Origin: Bacteroidales bacterium
Lineage (GTDB): Bacteria > Bacteroidota > Bacteroidia > Bacteroidales > UBA3663
NCBI GenBank assembly: GCA_017548545.1
Contig: JAFYZW010000051.1
Location: 1 to 64,000, forward strand
Length of the DNA: 64,000 bases
Reading direction: 5' to 3'
Position numbers and translations under genes: made by a program. Shown piece after piece: positions 8,381 to 16,604 of the stretch; within the stretch, counting starts at the first letter, position 1; each line of letters starts with the position of its first letter. The notes under the pieces are model-generated. The model was not told the DNA's origin. It made no database searches and saw only the letters and a program-made list of their open reading frames with translations.

Positions 8381-9421
8381 CTATTGGCACTCGGTCTCGA
8401 GGATGCGCTTGATGACCGTCTGAGCCGAGATCTCGCGATTGGCGGCCTCGGGGATGACGAGCGAGCGCGGACCCTCGATGACATCGTCGGTGACGATCAT
8501 GTTGCGACGTACGGGCAGGCAGTGCATGAAGTGGGCATCGCGGGTGACAGCCATCTGGCGATCGCCTACGGTCCAACTGCGCCAATCCTCCTCGTAGAGA
8601 CCCAGCTCGGGCAATTCCAAGGCAGGGAATCCCTTTGGGCCGACCTTACCGCCTGCGACGGCAACCTTCTCGAGGTTCTGACCGTAGTATGGATCGGTGT
8701 AGGCGGCCCAATTCTTTGCATAGACGAAGTCGGCACCTTCGAAGGCCTTCATCTGGTCGTACTCGATGGTAGCGCCCTCTGTGAAACGCGGGTCGAGCTC
8801 GTAGCCATGGGGATGGGTAACGACCACCTCGTAGCCAGCCGCCACGGCAAACTGTGCGAACGAATTGGGCACAGCCTGGGGCAGACGGCCGGGATGAGGA
8901 GCCCAGGTCATGACAACCTTGGGACGAGCCTGCTCCTTATGCTCCTCGATGGTGATGATGTCGGCAAAGGCCTGCAACGGGTGACCCGTGGCACACTCCA
9001 TCGAGAAGACGGGACGGCCCGAGTACTTGATGAACTGCGAGAGGATCATCTCCTCGTAGTCGTCCTTCTTCGACTCGAAGCGGGCAAACGAACGCACGCC
9101 GATGATGTCGGCGTAGCAGCCCATCACGGGGATGGCTTCGAGCAGGTGCTCGGCCTTGTCGCCATCCATCACGACGCCACGCTGGGTCTCGAGCTTCCAG
9201 GCACCGGCATTCACGTCGAGCACGATGGTGTTCATGCCGAGGTTCTGAGCGGCCTTCTGGGTGGAGAGACGCGTGCGGAGGGAGTTGTTGAAGAAGATCA
9301 GCAGACAGGTCTTGTTGCGTCCGAGATGCTGATAATCGTAACGGTGAGCCTTTACTTCGAGGGCTTCACGCAAAGCGACCTGGAGGTCCCCCAGGTCGCT
9401 TACATTTTGGTAATATCTCAT
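8381..9421 (-). CDS. argF': N-acetyl/N-succinyl-ornithine carbamoyltransferase
   Basis: The 346-residue protein is the Bacteroidetes type of transcarbamylase, which acts on acylated ornithine rather than free ornithine. The carbamoyl-phosphate loop is NNSLRTRLSTQ (45-55). Other blocks include GVRSFARFE, the HPLQAFAD segment and the C-terminal HCLPVRRN. In the 80s loop (MDGDKAEHLLEA) residue 90 is Ala, the position where Pro marks the succinylornithine enzyme and Glu the acetylornithine enzyme; specificity is therefore open. It lies 9 bp after fabF and is probably co-transcribed with acpP-fabF. Confidence 0.88.
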   Translation of the reverse strand: MRYYQNVSDLGDLQVALREALEVKAHRYDYQHLGRNKTCLLIFFNNSLRTRLSTQKAAQNLGMNTIVLDVNAGAWKLETQRGVVMDGDKAEHLLEAIPVMGCYADIIGVRSFARFESKKDDYEEMILSQFIKYSGRPVFSMECATGHPLQAFADIITIEEHKEQARPKVVMTWAPHPGRLPQAVPNSFAQFAVAAGYEVVVTHPHGYELDPRFTEGATIEYDQMKAFEGADFVYAKNWAAYTDPYYGQNLEKVAVAGGKVGPKGFPALELPELGLYEEDWRSWTVGDRQMAVTRDAHFMHCLPVRRNMIVTDDVIEGPRSLVIPEAANREISAQTVIKRILETECQ

Positions 9422-9430
9422 AAAATAATA

Positions 9431-10687
9431 TTACTCAGAGTATTTCTTGACGATAATAGAACCGTTGTGACCTCCGAAACCGAAGGTGTTCGAAAGAGCG
9501 GCACGAACCTGTCGCTTCTGGGCCTTGTTGAAGGTGAAGTTCAGGTTGTAATCGATCTCTGGGTCTTGATCATCCTCGTCATGATTGATGGTGGGAGGAA
9601 TGACATCACATTCTACAGCCTTGACGCAAATCAATGCCTCGACAGCACCTGCTGCACCGAGGAGGTGTCCGGTCATCGACTTGGTGCTGCTGATATTGAG
9701 CTTGTAGGCCCAATCGCCAAACACCTGCTGGATGGCCTTCGCCTCCGAACGGTCGCCCACAGGGGTGGAGGTGCCGTGCACGTTGATGTAGTCGATGTCC
9801 TCGGGCTTTAGACCAGCATCGTCGAGCGCAGCTTCCATCACAAGGCGGGCACCCAATCCCTCGGGATGGGTTGCGGTGAGATGATAAGCATCGGCCGACA
9901 TGCCACCACCGACGACTTCGGCGTAGATCTTGGCGCCACGGGCCTTGGCATGCTCGAGTTCCTCGAGAACGAGGCAACCAGAGCCTTCGCCAATGACGAA
10001 TCCGTCGCGGCTGGCCGAGAACGGACGGCTGGCACGCTCGGGGTCCTCGTTGCGTGTCGAGAGGGCCTTCATGGCGTTGAAGCCACCCAGACCCGGCTCG
10101 GCCACAGCGGCTTCGGCACCACCGACAACCATGATGTTGGCCTTGCCCAGACGAAGCAGGTTGAAGGCATCAATCAGGCCATGTGTCGATGAAGCACACG
10201 CACTCACGGTTCCATAGTTGGGGCCGTGGAAACCATAGTGGATCGAGAGCTGACCGGCAGCGATGTCCGCAATCATCTTGGGGATGAAGAACGGACTGTA
10301 GCGAGGACCGACCTCAGGGTCGTAGCCCATGGTCTCCTCGTGGAAGGTCTTTATGCCACCTATGCCTGAGCTGTAGATGACGCCTATTCGGTTCTTGTCC
10401 TCAGTGTCGAGGTCAATGCCACAGTCCTTGATGGCCTCGCTGGCAGCTGCAAAGGCAAACTGCGTGTAGCGATCGACCTTGCGCACTTCCTTCTTCTCGA
10501 AATAGAGGAGGGGATCGAAGTCCTTGACTTCGCAGGCGAACTGTGTCTTGAACTTAGAGGCGTCGAACAGGGTGATAGGTGCGCTTCCACTTTTGCCTTC
10601 AAGAAGGTTGGCCCAGGTCTCATCGACCGACTTGCCAAGTGGAGTAACGGCACCTAGTCCCGTTACTACTACTCTCTTTAATTCCAT
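9431..10687 (-). CDS. fabF: 3-Oxoacyl-[acyl-carrier-protein] synthase II
   Basis: The 418-residue condensing enzyme elongates acyl-ACP with malonyl-ACP in fatty-acid synthesis. It has the active-site Cys in VSACASSTHG, the two catalytic His in NVHGTSTPVGD and SMTGHLLGAAG, and the Gly-rich C-terminal block SNTFGFGGHNGS. Length and motifs are canonical. It follows acpP by about 20 bp, the usual Bacteroidetes pairing. Confidence 0.95.
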   Translation of the reverse strand: MELKRVVVTGLGAVTPLGKSVDETWANLLEGKSGSAPITLFDASKFKTQFACEVKDFDPLLYFEKKEVRKVDRYTQFAFAAASEAIKDCGIDLDTEDKNRIGVIYSSGIGGIKTFHEETMGYDPEVGPRYSPFFIPKMIADIAAGQLSIHYGFHGPNYGTVSACASSTHGLIDAFNLLRLGKANIMVVGGAEAAVAEPGLGGFNAMKALSTRNEDPERASRPFSASRDGFVIGEGSGCLVLEELEHAKARGAKIYAEVVGGGMSADAYHLTATHPEGLGARLVMEAALDDAGLKPEDIDYINVHGTSTPVGDRSEAKAIQQVFGDWAYKLNISSTKSMTGHLLGAAGAVEALICVKAVECDVIPPTINHDEDDQDPEIDYNLNFTFNKAQKRQVRAALSNTFGFGGHNGSIIVKKYSE

Positions 10688-10708
10688 TAAAATAGAGGAG
10701 TGTATAGA

Positions 10709-10942
10709 TTACTTGTTAGCCTCGATGTAAGCAACAGCGTCACCAACAGTGGCAATCTTCTCAGCCTGATCATCAGGAATGGTGATACCAAATTCCTTCT
10801 CGAACTCCATGATGAGCTCAACGGTATCAAGTGAATCAGCACCAAGGTCATTGGTGAAAGATGCGTCCATAGTAACTTCAGACTCTTCAACACCAAGCTT
10901 CTCAACGATAATCTCTTTAACTTTGCTTTCGATTTCTGACAT
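10709..10942 (-). CDS. acpP: Acyl carrier protein
   Basis: This 77-residue acidic protein contains the phosphopantetheine site DSLD (Ser in [12 protein letters not shown]) and the usual four-helix length. The ATG at 10942 (MSEIES) gives the canonical size; the longer open frame upstream is untranslated leader. It is the first gene of acpP-fabF-argF', divergent from purN. Confidence 0.95.
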   Translation of the reverse strand: MSEIESKVKEIIVEKLGVEESEVTMDASFTNDLGADSLDTVELIMEFEKEFGITIPDDQAEKIATVGDAVAYIEANK

Positions 10943-11189
10943 AGTTTTATAATTTTTAGTGTTAATATTGTTGTTCGGCATTGTCAAATTCAATTCTCTG
11001 TGCCCCAAAAATAGCGAAAAGAGCACTTTTTTTTGGCTGTTAGACGAAAAATGGTTAAATTTGTCGCCGTAAAAGCCTATTTTCACTGTGCAAAGAAACA
11101 AATTTTATTCCGAGTAGCGAAATAAATTAGTAAGAAATTATCAAAAAATGCACAAAAATGTACGTTTTGTGCGAAAATGCAAACTAAAA

Positions 11190-11759
11190 ATGAAAAATAT
11201 TGCAATATTTGCATCAGGTTCGGGGTCGAATGCCGAGAATATCGCGAATTATTTCAAGGAGAGCGAGGTGGCGCAAGTCTCCCTTATTGTATGCAACAAG
11301 GCCGATGCCTACGTCTTTGAGCGTGCACGCAGACTGGGAATCCCCTCGAAACTGGTTACACGCAAGGAAATGCAGAACGAGGAGGCCGTGATGGCGCTGC
11401 TTGAGGAATATCATATCGACTTCATCGTGCTGGCCGGATATCTGGTGCTGGTGCCGAAGTATCTGGTCGATGCCTATCCGCGTGCCATCGTGAATATCCA
11501 TCCGGCACTCATCCCACTCCATTGCGGCAAGGGGATGTATGGCGACCGTGTGCATGAGGACGTGATACGCTGCGGTGACAAGGAGAGCGGCATCACGATT
11601 CACTACGTGAACGAGTTCTTCGACAATGGCGACATCATCTTCCAGGCCACTTGTCCCGTGGAACCCGGTGACGATGCCCATGCTGTGGCCACGAAGGTGC
11701 ACAAGCTGGAGTATGAACATTTCCCGAGAGTGATTGAAGAGACAATCGTAAAAGGGTAG
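11190..11759 (+). CDS. purN: Phosphoribosylglycinamide formyltransferase
   Basis: The 189-residue enzyme transfers a formyl group from 10-formyl-THF to GAR in purine synthesis. The N-terminal loop is FASGSGSNAENI, the catalytic region contains NIHPALIP (Asn, His), and an Asp lies in VEPGDDAHAVATKVHKLEYEHFP. The ATG at 11190 begins the conserved beta-strand; 14 extra codons upstream are not conserved in type. Its position back-to-back with acpP is common in Bacteroidales. Confidence 0.93.
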   Translation: MKNIAIFASGSGSNAENIANYFKESEVAQVSLIVCNKADAYVFERARRLGIPSKLVTRKEMQNEEAVMALLEEYHIDFIVLAGYLVLVPKYLVDAYPRAIVNIHPALIPLHCGKGMYGDRVHEDVIRCGDKESGITIHYVNEFFDNGDIIFQATCPVEPGDDAHAVATKVHKLEYEHFPRVIEETIVKG

Positions 11760-11838
11760 CGTTTTTGCATAAAATGACAATAAAAATTAGCAATAGACAG
11801 ATAATTCGGGCAAATTAACCATTTTTTTCAGTAATTAT

Positions 11839-11869
11839 TTTGTATTTATACGGAATAGTATTATCTTTG
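11839..11869 (+). promoter_or_regulatory. Promoter of argR
   Basis: TTTG (11839-11842), a 19-bp spacer and TATCTTTG (11862-11869) form a consensus promoter. The 50-nt leader ends at the argR ATG. I could not recognise an ARG-box palindrome. Confidence 0.75.
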
Positions 11870-11918
11870 CGCCCATAATTTCATAAATTATTGTGTTATC
11901 AGGTTTATATTTAAGGCA

Positions 11919-12395
11919 ATGAAAAATAAGAAGGACAGAATTGCTGTCATCCGTGACATCGTCCAAAGCCAGAGCATCAGCAGTCAGGATGAACTGCTGA
12001 AGGAGCTGCAGGAAAGAGGCTTCGAAGTCACCCAGGCGACACTTAGTCGCGACCTCAAGCAGATGCAGATTGCCAAAATCGCCACCCGAGAGGGCGGCTA
12101 CATGTATGTGATGCCCGATGTGGCAGCGTCTGTCAAGAACAAGGTTTCCCCCCACTTTATTCCGCCGAAGACGGTAGCAGGCGTGGTCAGCATCGAATGC
12201 AGCCAGGTCCTGATTGTCGTGCGCACCAAGCCGGGTTATGCCAGCAGCATCGCCTATGACATCGACATGAGTGCACTGCCCGAGGTGATGGGAACGCTTG
12301 CTGGCGACGACACCATACTCGTCATCCCACGTGGAGGATACACCACCCATCAGGTAGCCGAGGCCCTTTGCGAAGCCTTACCAAAGAGTTTATAA
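11919..12395 (+). CDS. argR: Arginine repressor
   Basis: The 158-residue protein has the ArgR winged-helix N-terminus with recognition-helix motif TQATLSRDLKQM (about 44-55). Its C-terminal oligomerisation and arginine-binding domain ends in LAGDDTILVIPRGG. It should sense arginine and control the arg genes that follow it: GNAT protein, argG, argC and argD. Confidence 0.93.
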   Translation: MKNKKDRIAVIRDIVQSQSISSQDELLKELQERGFEVTQATLSRDLKQMQIAKIATREGGYMYVMPDVAASVKNKVSPHFIPPKTVAGVVSIECSQVLIVVRTKPGYASSIAYDIDMSALPEVMGTLAGDDTILVIPRGGYTTHQVAEALCEALPKSL

Positions 12396-12453
12396 CCCGA
12401 CTACACTACACATATAATATTTAGTGTCGAATCAAGTAGTACACGATACTGCA

Positions 12454-13056
12454 ATGGAAGAAGTAAAAACTGAAGAGGCTGTTGTGAAGCCTCAAGTAAA
12501 GATTTGTGTGGCGGGCAAGCAGCACGTCCGTTTTGTCGATGAGATCCTCACCACGATCGAGGAGTCGTCGAAGGCCCGTGGCACGGGCATTGCCCGTCGT
12601 TCACCCGACTATGTGGCACAGAAGATGATCGAAGGCAAGGCCATCATCGCACTTTGCGACAACGAATTTGCCGGATTCTGCTATATCGAGAGCTGGAGCA
12701 ACAAGCAGTATATCGTCAACTCCGGTCTGATCGTCAGTCCCAAATTCCGTGGCATGGGTTTGGCCAAGCGCATCAAGCGCTTCTCGTTCAACTACAGCCG
12801 CCGACTCTATCCCGAGGCCAAGCTCTTTGGACTGACCTCTGGTGCCGCCGTACTGAAGATCAATCACGAGTTGGGTTATCGTCCCGTGACCTTCGAACAG
12901 CTCACCGACGACCCGGCATTCTGGCGTGGATGCCAGACATGCGTGAACTACGACGTGCTTACCCGTACCGACTTCAAGCGATGCATCTGCACCGCTATGC
13001 TCTACGATCCGAAAGAGCACCCCGATGAGGTGCTCGAAGATCTGGATAAGATTTGA
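12454..13056 (+). CDS. GNAT acetyltransferase, candidate N-acetylglutamate synthase
   Basis: The 200-residue protein (from the ATG at 12454; a GTG at 12424 would add ten residues) has the GNAT core. The segments SGLIVSPKFRGMGLAKRIK (acetyl-CoA pyrophosphate loop) and KINHELGYRPVTF are visible. A Cys-rich C-terminal stretch (CQTCVNY, KRCICTAMLYDP) is characteristic of this Bacteroidetes subfamily. It sits between argR and argG, where an enzyme making N-acetylglutamate (or N-succinylglutamate) would be expected, and no classical argA/argJ is present. The function is inferred from position and family. Confidence 0.7.
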   Translation: MEEVKTEEAVVKPQVKICVAGKQHVRFVDEILTTIEESSKARGTGIARRSPDYVAQKMIEGKAIIALCDNEFAGFCYIESWSNKQYIVNSGLIVSPKFRGMGLAKRIKRFSFNYSRRLYPEAKLFGLTSGAAVLKINHELGYRPVTFEQLTDDPAFWRGCQTCVNYDVLTRTDFKRCICTAMLYDPKEHPDEVLEDLDKI

Positions 13057-13072
13057 TTTATTAATTTGGGTC

Positions 13073-13110
13073 ACCCCTCAAACCCTCAAACTCTCAAACC
13101 CTCAAACCCC
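13073..13110 (+). repeat. CCCTCAAACC direct repeats before argG
   Basis: Five units of the form ACCCTCAA or ACTCTCAA fill most of the gap between the GNAT gene and argG, ending 8 bp before the argG ATG. The units are more regular here than in the related tracts at 1703 and 6248. Confidence 0.85.
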
Positions 13111-13118
13111 AAAATTAT

Positions 13119-14321
13119 ATGGCAAAGAAGAAAGTGGTGGTCGCCTTCAGCGGCGGTCTTGACACAAGTTACAACGTGATGTACCTCACCCGCGAGATGG
13201 GTTACGAAGTTTATGCAGCATGCGCCAACACCGGCGGATTCAGCGAAGAGCAGTTGAAGGCCAACGAAGAGAATGCCTACAAGCTCGGCGCTGTGAAGTA
13301 TGTCACCCTCGACGTTACACAGGAGTACTATCAGAAGTCGCTCAAGTATATGGTGTTCGGCAATGTGCTTCGCAACAATTGCTACCCCATCTCGGTATCG
13401 TCGGAGCGCATCTTCCAGGCTATCGCCATTGCCCGCTATGCCAAGGAGATCGGTGCCGATGCCATCGCACACGGTTCGACAGGCGCAGGCAACGACCAGG
13501 TTCGTTTTGACATGACCTTCCTCGTACTGGCTCCCGGCGTCGAGATCATCACACTGACACGTGACCGCAACCTGAGCCGCAAGGAAGAGGTCGATTACCT
13601 CAACGCCAACGGCTACTTTACCGACTTCACGAAGCTCAAGTACAGCTACAACGTGGGCATCTGGGGCACGTCGATCTGCGGTGGCGAGATCCTCGATTCG
13701 ACACAGGGTCTGCCCGAGAGCGCTTACCTCAAGCACCCCACGAAGACGGGCACCGAAGTCCTCTCGTTGGGCTTCAAGAAGGGCGAGCTCTGCAGCGTGA
13801 ATGGTGTGGAATATGACGACAAGATCCGTGCCATCCAGGAGGTGGAGAAGATCGGCGCAGCCTACGCCATCGGACGTGATTGCCACGTGGGCGACACCAT
13901 CATCGGCATCAAGGGACGTGTGGGCTTCGAAGCAGCTGCTCCGATGCTCATCATTGCTGCACACCGTTATCTGGAGAAGTTCACCCTCTCGAAGTGGCAG
14001 CAGTATTGGAAGGACCAGGTAGCCAACTGGTACGGCATGTTCCTGCACGAGAGCCAGTACCTTGAGCCTGTAATGTCCGACATGGAGGCCATGCTTGCTT
14101 CGAGCCAGCGCAACGTCAACGGCGTGGTGACCCTCGAACTTCGTCCCTACAGCTTCCAGACCCTCGGTGCCGACACACCCGACGACCTTGTGCACAACAA
14201 GCTCGGCGAGTATGGCGAGACAGCCAAGGCCTGGACCAGCGAAGAGGCCAAGGGCTTCATCAAGGTCATCTCTACCCCACTGCGCGCCTATTATTCGGTT
14301 CACCCTGACGAGGAGCGTTGA
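13119..14321 (+). CDS. argG: Argininosuccinate synthase
   Basis: The 400-residue enzyme joins citrulline and aspartate using ATP. It opens with the PP-loop AFSGGLDTSYN and contains HGSTGAGNDQVRF and NVGIWGTSICGGE, the latter as in the Bacteroidetes-type enzyme. Its stop codon is separated from the argC ATG by two bases, so translation is probably coupled. Confidence 0.95.
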   Translation: MAKKKVVVAFSGGLDTSYNVMYLTREMGYEVYAACANTGGFSEEQLKANEENAYKLGAVKYVTLDVTQEYYQKSLKYMVFGNVLRNNCYPISVSSERIFQAIAIARYAKEIGADAIAHGSTGAGNDQVRFDMTFLVLAPGVEIITLTRDRNLSRKEEVDYLNANGYFTDFTKLKYSYNVGIWGTSICGGEILDSTQGLPESAYLKHPTKTGTEVLSLGFKKGELCSVNGVEYDDKIRAIQEVEKIGAAYAIGRDCHVGDTIIGIKGRVGFEAAAPMLIIAAHRYLEKFTLSKWQQYWKDQVANWYGMFLHESQYLEPVMSDMEAMLASSQRNVNGVVTLELRPYSFQTLGADTPDDLVHNKLGEYGETAKAWTSEEAKGFIKVISTPLRAYYSVHPDEER

Positions 14322-14323
14322 TC

Positions 14324-15361
14324 ATGGTTCGTGTAGGCATACTTGGTGCAGCAGGATATACGGGTGGCGAGCTCATCCGTCTGCTCATCCATCATCCCGA
14401 GGTCGAGATTGTCTTTGCCAATTCGGAGTCGAACGCTGGCAATGCGGTGGCCGCTGTGCATGAGGGACTCTATGGTGACACCGATCTGACATTCACCGAC
14501 CAGACGCCCTTCGACCAGGTCGATGTGGTGTTCTTCTGCTTCGGACACGGCAAGAGCGAAGCTTACCTTCGCGAGCATGAGATACCAGCCAACGTCAAGA
14601 TCATCGACATGGCGCAGGATTTCCGCATCCGTGGGGATCACGACTTCGTCTATGGTCTGCCTGAGATTCATCGCGACGCCATCCGAAAATGCCAACATTT
14701 GGCCAATCCCGGATGCTTTGCCACCTGTATCCAGCTGGGTTTGCTCCCCCTTGCCAAGGCAGGACTCCTCGCAAACGACATCGCCGTGAATGCCATCACA
14801 GGATCGACAGGCGCGGGACAGAAGCCCGGAGCAACCACCCACTTCTCGTGGCGCAACGACAACATGTCGGTCTATAAGCTCTTCCAGCATCAGCACCTGC
14901 ACGAGATCTGCCAGACGCTCAACGAACTGCGTCCAGCGTCGGCTCCCGTTGTCTGCAATACGTTGCTTGGCCAGCCTTCGGAGGGGGAGATCACGGTCGA
15001 TTTTGTACCTTATCGTGGCGACTTCACACGCGGCATCTTCTGCACCGAAGTCATCAAACTCGAGGGACCAGAAGGCAGCGCCACCAATCCGACCAAGGAG
15101 GAGCTGGTGAGCCTCTACAAGGCCTTCTACGCCGATGCAGCCTTCACGCATTATGTGGATGTGGCGCTCGACCTCAAGCAGATTGTCGGCACCAACAAGG
15201 CGCTTGTCCATCTCGACAAGTTCAATGGCAACAAGGTGGTGGTCACCAGCATCATCGACAACCTGCTGAAGGGCGCTGTCGGCCAGGCCGTCCAAAACAT
15301 GAACCTCATGTTCGGCCTTGACGAACATGCAGGTCTTGGCCTGAAGGCCATAGCCTTCTAA
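14324..15361 (+). CDS. argC: N-acetyl-gamma-glutamyl-phosphate reductase
   Basis: The 345-residue NADPH enzyme shows the Rossmann motif GAAGYTGGELIRLL, the active-site Cys in NPGCFATCIQLGLLPL and the block GSTGAGQKP. The ATG at 14324 is chosen over an in-frame TTG at 14318 that overlaps argG. Its last eleven codons are duplicated downstream of the stop (see repeat at 15329). Confidence 0.94.
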   Translation: MVRVGILGAAGYTGGELIRLLIHHPEVEIVFANSESNAGNAVAAVHEGLYGDTDLTFTDQTPFDQVDVVFFCFGHGKSEAYLREHEIPANVKIIDMAQDFRIRGDHDFVYGLPEIHRDAIRKCQHLANPGCFATCIQLGLLPLAKAGLLANDIAVNAITGSTGAGQKPGATTHFSWRNDNMSVYKLFQHQHLHEICQTLNELRPASAPVVCNTLLGQPSEGEITVDFVPYRGDFTRGIFCTEVIKLEGPEGSATNPTKEELVSLYKAFYADAAFTHYVDVALDLKQIVGTNKALVHLDKFNGNKVVVTSIIDNLLKGAVGQAVQNMNLMFGLDEHAGLGLKAIAF

Positions 15362-15406
15362 AGACTGCGAAAGCAGGTCTTGGCCTGAAGGCCATTGCCT
15401 TCTAAA
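15329..15406 (+). repeat. Tandem duplication of the argC 3' end
   Basis: The 34 bases 15329-15362, covering the last argC codons and the stop, recur at 15373-15406 with one substitution and a 10-base spacer. Each copy contains a small hairpin (GAAGGC, CATA or CATT, GCCTTC). Confidence 0.9.
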
Positions 15407-15410
15407 AAAA

Positions 15411-15446
15411 TATAGTCACTATATTAACTATAGTCACTATAATAAT
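15411..15446 (+). repeat. ACTATAGTC-type direct repeats before argD
   Basis: The tract consists of units such as TATAGTCAC and TATATTAAC just upstream of argD. A close relative with TATAGTGAC units lies at 19584-19633 before the large altronate dehydratase gene. Confidence 0.8.
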
Positions 15447-15458
15447 CAAAAAACAGAA

Positions 15459-16586
15459 ATGAAACTATTTGACGTATATCCCCTATTCGACGTAACCGTT
15501 GACCACGGCAAAGGCTGCTATGTGTGGGACGAGAAAGGCCAGGAGTATCTCGACTTCTACGGAGGTCATGCCGTGATCTCGATCGGCCACAGCCATCCGC
15601 GCTACCTGCAGACCATGCAGGAGCAGGCCAGCAAGCTGGTGTTTTACTCCAATGCAGTCAAGAACCCGCTGCAGGTGAAGCTTGCCGAGAAACTCGGCCC
15701 CATCTGCGGCTACGACGACTACCAGCTCTTCCTGATCAACTCGGGTGCCGAGGCCAACGAGAACGCACTGAAGCTGGCATCGTTCTACACCGGCAAGAAG
15801 AAGGTCATCGCCTTCACCCACGCCTTCCACGGACGCACTTCGGCTGCCGTCAATGTGACCCAGAACCCCAAGATTCAGGCGCCCATCAACGCCACCTTCC
15901 CCGTAGAGTTCCTGGAGCTCGGCGACATCGCCGGACTGCGTTCAAGCATCACCAAGGGTGATGTGGCCGCCGTGATCATCGAGGGCATCTCGGGTGTGGG
16001 CGGCATACACATCCCCACTGCAGCGTTCATGCAGGAACTTCGCAAGGTGACTGCTGACAACCGCGTCGTGCTGATCCTCGACGAGATACAGTCAGGTTAT
16101 GGTCGTAGTGGCAAGTTCTTTGCCCACCAGTGGTTCGGCATCCGTCCTGACATCATCACCGTGGCCAAGGGCATTGCCAATGGCTATCCGTTTGCAGGTG
16201 TGCTCATCTCACCGATGTTTGCACCCGTCTATGGACAGCTGGGTACCACCTTCGGAGGCAATCATCTGGGCTGCGCCCTTGCCTGCACCGTGCTTGACGT
16301 CATCCAGGAGGAGCATCTCATCGAGAACGCACGCAAGCAGGGCGAGTACCTTATGAGCGCACTCAAGGCCATGCAAATCCCTGGTCTTAAGGAACTGCGT
16401 GGCCTTGGTCTGATGATAGGTATAGAATTTGACCATCCATACAAGGAGGTGCGTAACCGACTGCTCTACGAACAGCATGTCTTCACGGGTGTAGCAGGCA
16501 CCAACGTATTACGTATCCTGCCACCACTCTGCATCACCCAACACGATTGCGACCTCTTCCTGGAGCGCTTCGATGCTGCGCTCTGA
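15459..16586 (+). CDS. argD: Acetyl/succinyl-ornithine aminotransferase
   Basis: The 375-residue class III PLP transaminase carries the pyridoxal Lys in ITVAKGIANGYP, LILDEIQSGYGRSG before it, and NSGAEANENALKLA near the N-terminus. It makes the acyl-ornithine used by the carbamoyltransferase at 8381. It closes the argR-GNAT-argG-argC-argD run; argB, argE/J and argH are not in the window. Confidence 0.93.
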   Translation: MKLFDVYPLFDVTVDHGKGCYVWDEKGQEYLDFYGGHAVISIGHSHPRYLQTMQEQASKLVFYSNAVKNPLQVKLAEKLGPICGYDDYQLFLINSGAEANENALKLASFYTGKKKVIAFTHAFHGRTSAAVNVTQNPKIQAPINATFPVEFLELGDIAGLRSSITKGDVAAVIIEGISGVGGIHIPTAAFMQELRKVTADNRVVLILDEIQSGYGRSGKFFAHQWFGIRPDIITVAKGIANGYPFAGVLISPMFAPVYGQLGTTFGGNHLGCALACTVLDVIQEEHLIENARKQGEYLMSALKAMQIPGLKELRGLGLMIGIEFDHPYKEVRNRLLYEQHVFTGVAGTNVLRILPPLCITQHDCDLFLERFDAAL

Positions 16587-16604
16587 CACCCGTCTGAGAA
16601 CTTC

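Noticed and set aside
8384..9811. Plus-strand frame of 475 codons
   Set aside because: It runs antisense to argF' and fabF, both with complete catalytic motifs on the minus strand.
13086..14303. Minus-strand frame of 405 codons
   Set aside because: It lies wholly opposite argG, whose motifs are intact; the product has no recognisable features.
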